Positions 5,423-6,402 of a DNA stretch of 6,402 nt are shown one piece after another; positions within the stretch are counted from its first letter, which is position 1, and every line of letters begins with the position of its first letter. The stretch comes from CAYTCZ01 sp964436315. GTDB lineage: Bacteria; Actinomycetota; Thermoleophilia; Gaiellales; Gaiellaceae. The DNA is taken from contig CAYTCZ010000180.1 of assembly GCA_964436315.1 (NCBI GenBank), positions 1 to 6,402 on the forward strand. Direction: 5' to 3'. Made by a program: the position numbers and the translations under genes. The notes beneath the pieces were generated by a model that searched no databases, was not told where the DNA came from, and saw nothing but the letters and a program-made list of their open reading frames with translations.

Positions 5423-6402
5423 CAGCGAACCCTCCGCAGCTTGATCGAGGCGATGTCGAAGGTGCGCGGGATGACTTCCACCTCTGCAATCTCGCTCCAG
5501 CTCAGGCCGGCCGGGCCTGGCAGAGTTCGATCGAGCCCGCGGATTCGATAGAACCACTTGCCGGCCGGGAGATCGAGCTGGGCCATCGTCGCCGGCGTGA
5601 CCACCTTGCCCGCCGTCTTCCACGGATAGCGCTTCTTGCTCCACTGAATCTCGTACGCCTGTGCTGAGGGAACTGGCTGCCATGCGACGACCGGGTCTCC
5701 GAAGACAGCCGGCTTGGCGGTCGTGGCTGCGATGAGCTTGCCTGCCGAGGACATACCGCTCACGAACGGGATGCCACTCCTGTTCTCGACCACTGGTTCG
5801 CTCGTCTTGCCGAACACCCCCACGTTGCCGGCTGCGCACTGATCTTGGCCGAAAGCGACGTCGTGCCACTCGACCTTCGCCTCGCCGCCCTCATCCTGGA
5901 TGAGGAGAGGGACGACAGGGACGACCGTCCAGTAGTACCTGCCTGACGAGAAGTCGTTGTCCCAGAGGCTGTTTCTGCGCTCTGCGAAGGCCGAGTCGCT
6001 GCCCTCTTCGCCTTCGTTCGACACGACGCCAGTCGCGGTTACGCGGTCACCGCCGGCATCGAAGACATCGCCTTCTATTCCGTCACCAAGCCAGATGCCC
6101 GGAGCCTTGCCGAGCTCCTTCGAGCTTGCAGGTAGGTCGAGCGGAGGGCTCAGCCGAGGTGCGTATGCCGGGCTGCCGATGAGGTCGGACACGTGGACGC
6201 GGTTCACGCAGTCGGCGTCTGTGTAGACGTAGACGTGGTAGAGCGGGCAGGTGATGCCGAAGGCAGATGCGACCAAGGAACAGAGGCCGAGCTGCTCAGG
6301 AGGGCTGCTCAGCATGCCGCTCCATGTGAAACCTGGGAAGACCTCGTGAGGGCCCGCATCAGTCGCGCTCGAATTTGGCGAGCGCACGTCGCTGCTCTTC
6401 TT
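5422..6402 (-). CDS. fibronectin type III-like repeat protein, 5' end outside window
   Basis: The frame is open to the right edge, so only the last 326 codons are present. The GTG at 6387 is one possible internal start but has no ribosome-binding site in view and no signal peptide follows, so a longer protein is likely. Numbered from that GTG, one fibronectin-like unit begins FPGFTWSG (17-24), continues YHVYVYTDADCVN (50-62) and SPAYAPR (72-78), and ends with GRYYWTVVPV (149-158) after a Gly/Asp/Glu-rich insert. A second unit runs about 229-306: DPVVAWQPVPSAQAYEIQWS, then GKWFYRIRGLD, then LSWSEIAEVEV. Cysteines are at 36, 47, 60 and 184. The aromatic W...Y.V and Y.Y.I/V patterns are typical of fibronectin III sandwiches. 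No enzyme motif is seen. It is probably exported, inferred from its fold and its coupling (TGATG) to a protein with a signal peptide. Function unknown. Confidence 0.75.
   Translation of the reverse strand, partial: KKSSDVRSPNSSATDAGPHEVFPGFTWSGMLSSPPEQLGLCSLVASAFGITCPLYHVYVYTDADCVNRVHVSDLIGSPAYAPRLSPPLDLPASSKELGKAPGIWLGDGIEGDVFDAGGDRVTATGVVSNEGEEGSDSAFAERRNSLWDNDFSSGRYYWTVVPVVPLLIQDEGGEAKVEWHDVAFGQDQCAAGNVGVFGKTSEPVVENRSGIPFVSGMSSAGKLIAATTAKPAVFGDPVVAWQPVPSAQAYEIQWSKKRYPWKTAGKVVTPATMAQLDLPAGKWFYRIRGLDRTLPGPAGLSWSEIAEVEVIPRTFDIASIKLRRVR
5430..5435 (-). promoter_or_regulatory. ribosome-binding site at the coupled junction of the secreted pair
   Basis: GGAGGG on the minus strand lies seven bases before the ATG at 5422, inside the last codons (KLRRVR) of the upstream gene. 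With the TGATG overlap it marks the true start of the Ig-like protein and indicates coupled translation. Confidence 0.75.

Noticed and set aside
4523..5444. Two long plus-strand open frames (292 and 252 codons) opposite the Ig-like protein
   Set aside because: Both are compositional shadows; the minus-strand frame has a signal peptide, repeat motifs and a ribosome-binding site, and these have none.
5423..5869. Upstream in-frame extension of the Ig-like protein gene to a start at 5869
   Set aside because: The added residues are Arg/Gln/Gly-rich low complexity and overlap the fibronectin-like codons; the signal peptide at 5422 and its ribosome-binding site mark the real start.
1..6402. CRISPR arrays, tRNA/rRNA genes, insertion sequences, toxin-antitoxin or defence genes
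   Set aside because: I saw no spaced direct repeats, transposase motifs, terminal repeats, cloverleaf-like sequence or defence domains on either strand; six genes account for nearly all bases.

Overview
The window looks like the chromosome of a high-GC actinobacterium. GTG starts are plausible, genes are tightly packed, and a zwf-opcA-pgl cluster of the actinobacterial type is present. It also carries a luciferase-like (probably F420-type) oxidoreductase and two secreted, repeat-type proteins. The style of the secreted proteins (fibronectin-like motifs of the PAYAPR / YYW-V-P kind, and a polybasic C-terminal module rich in K/R/A) resembles Thermoleophilia (Solirubrobacterales/Gaiellales). That placement is from memory of family style, not from a search.

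Left half, plus strand: an oxidative pentose-phosphate operon. It holds glucose-6-phosphate dehydrogenase (zwf, 21-1610), the G6PDH assembly protein OpcA (1610-2476) and 6-phosphogluconolactonase (pgl, 2449-3060). The genes overlap by 1 and 28 bases, so they are almost certainly co-transcribed and probably translationally coupled. Together they take glucose-6-phosphate to 6-phosphogluconate and make reducing power. The next enzyme (gnd) is not seen and could lie left of the window. The first 60 bases hold a perfect inverted repeat and an ambiguous zwf start.

Right half, minus strand: reading from the right edge leftwards, a partial fibronectin-III-like protein (5422-6402, 5' end outside the window) overlaps by one base (TGATG) with an exported Ig-like repeat protein (4154-5422). 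That protein has a signal peptide, three Ig-like repeats and a very basic C-terminus. After a 112-base gap follows a luciferase-like monooxygenase family oxidoreductase (3094-4041), which converges on pgl with 33 bases between the stop codons.

There is no non-coding stretch over 300 bases. I saw no tRNA, rRNA, CRISPR array, insertion sequence or phage gene. The left half is ordinary central metabolism. The least explained part is the coupled secreted pair, whose function I cannot assign; I do not see convincing evidence of a wholly new system.
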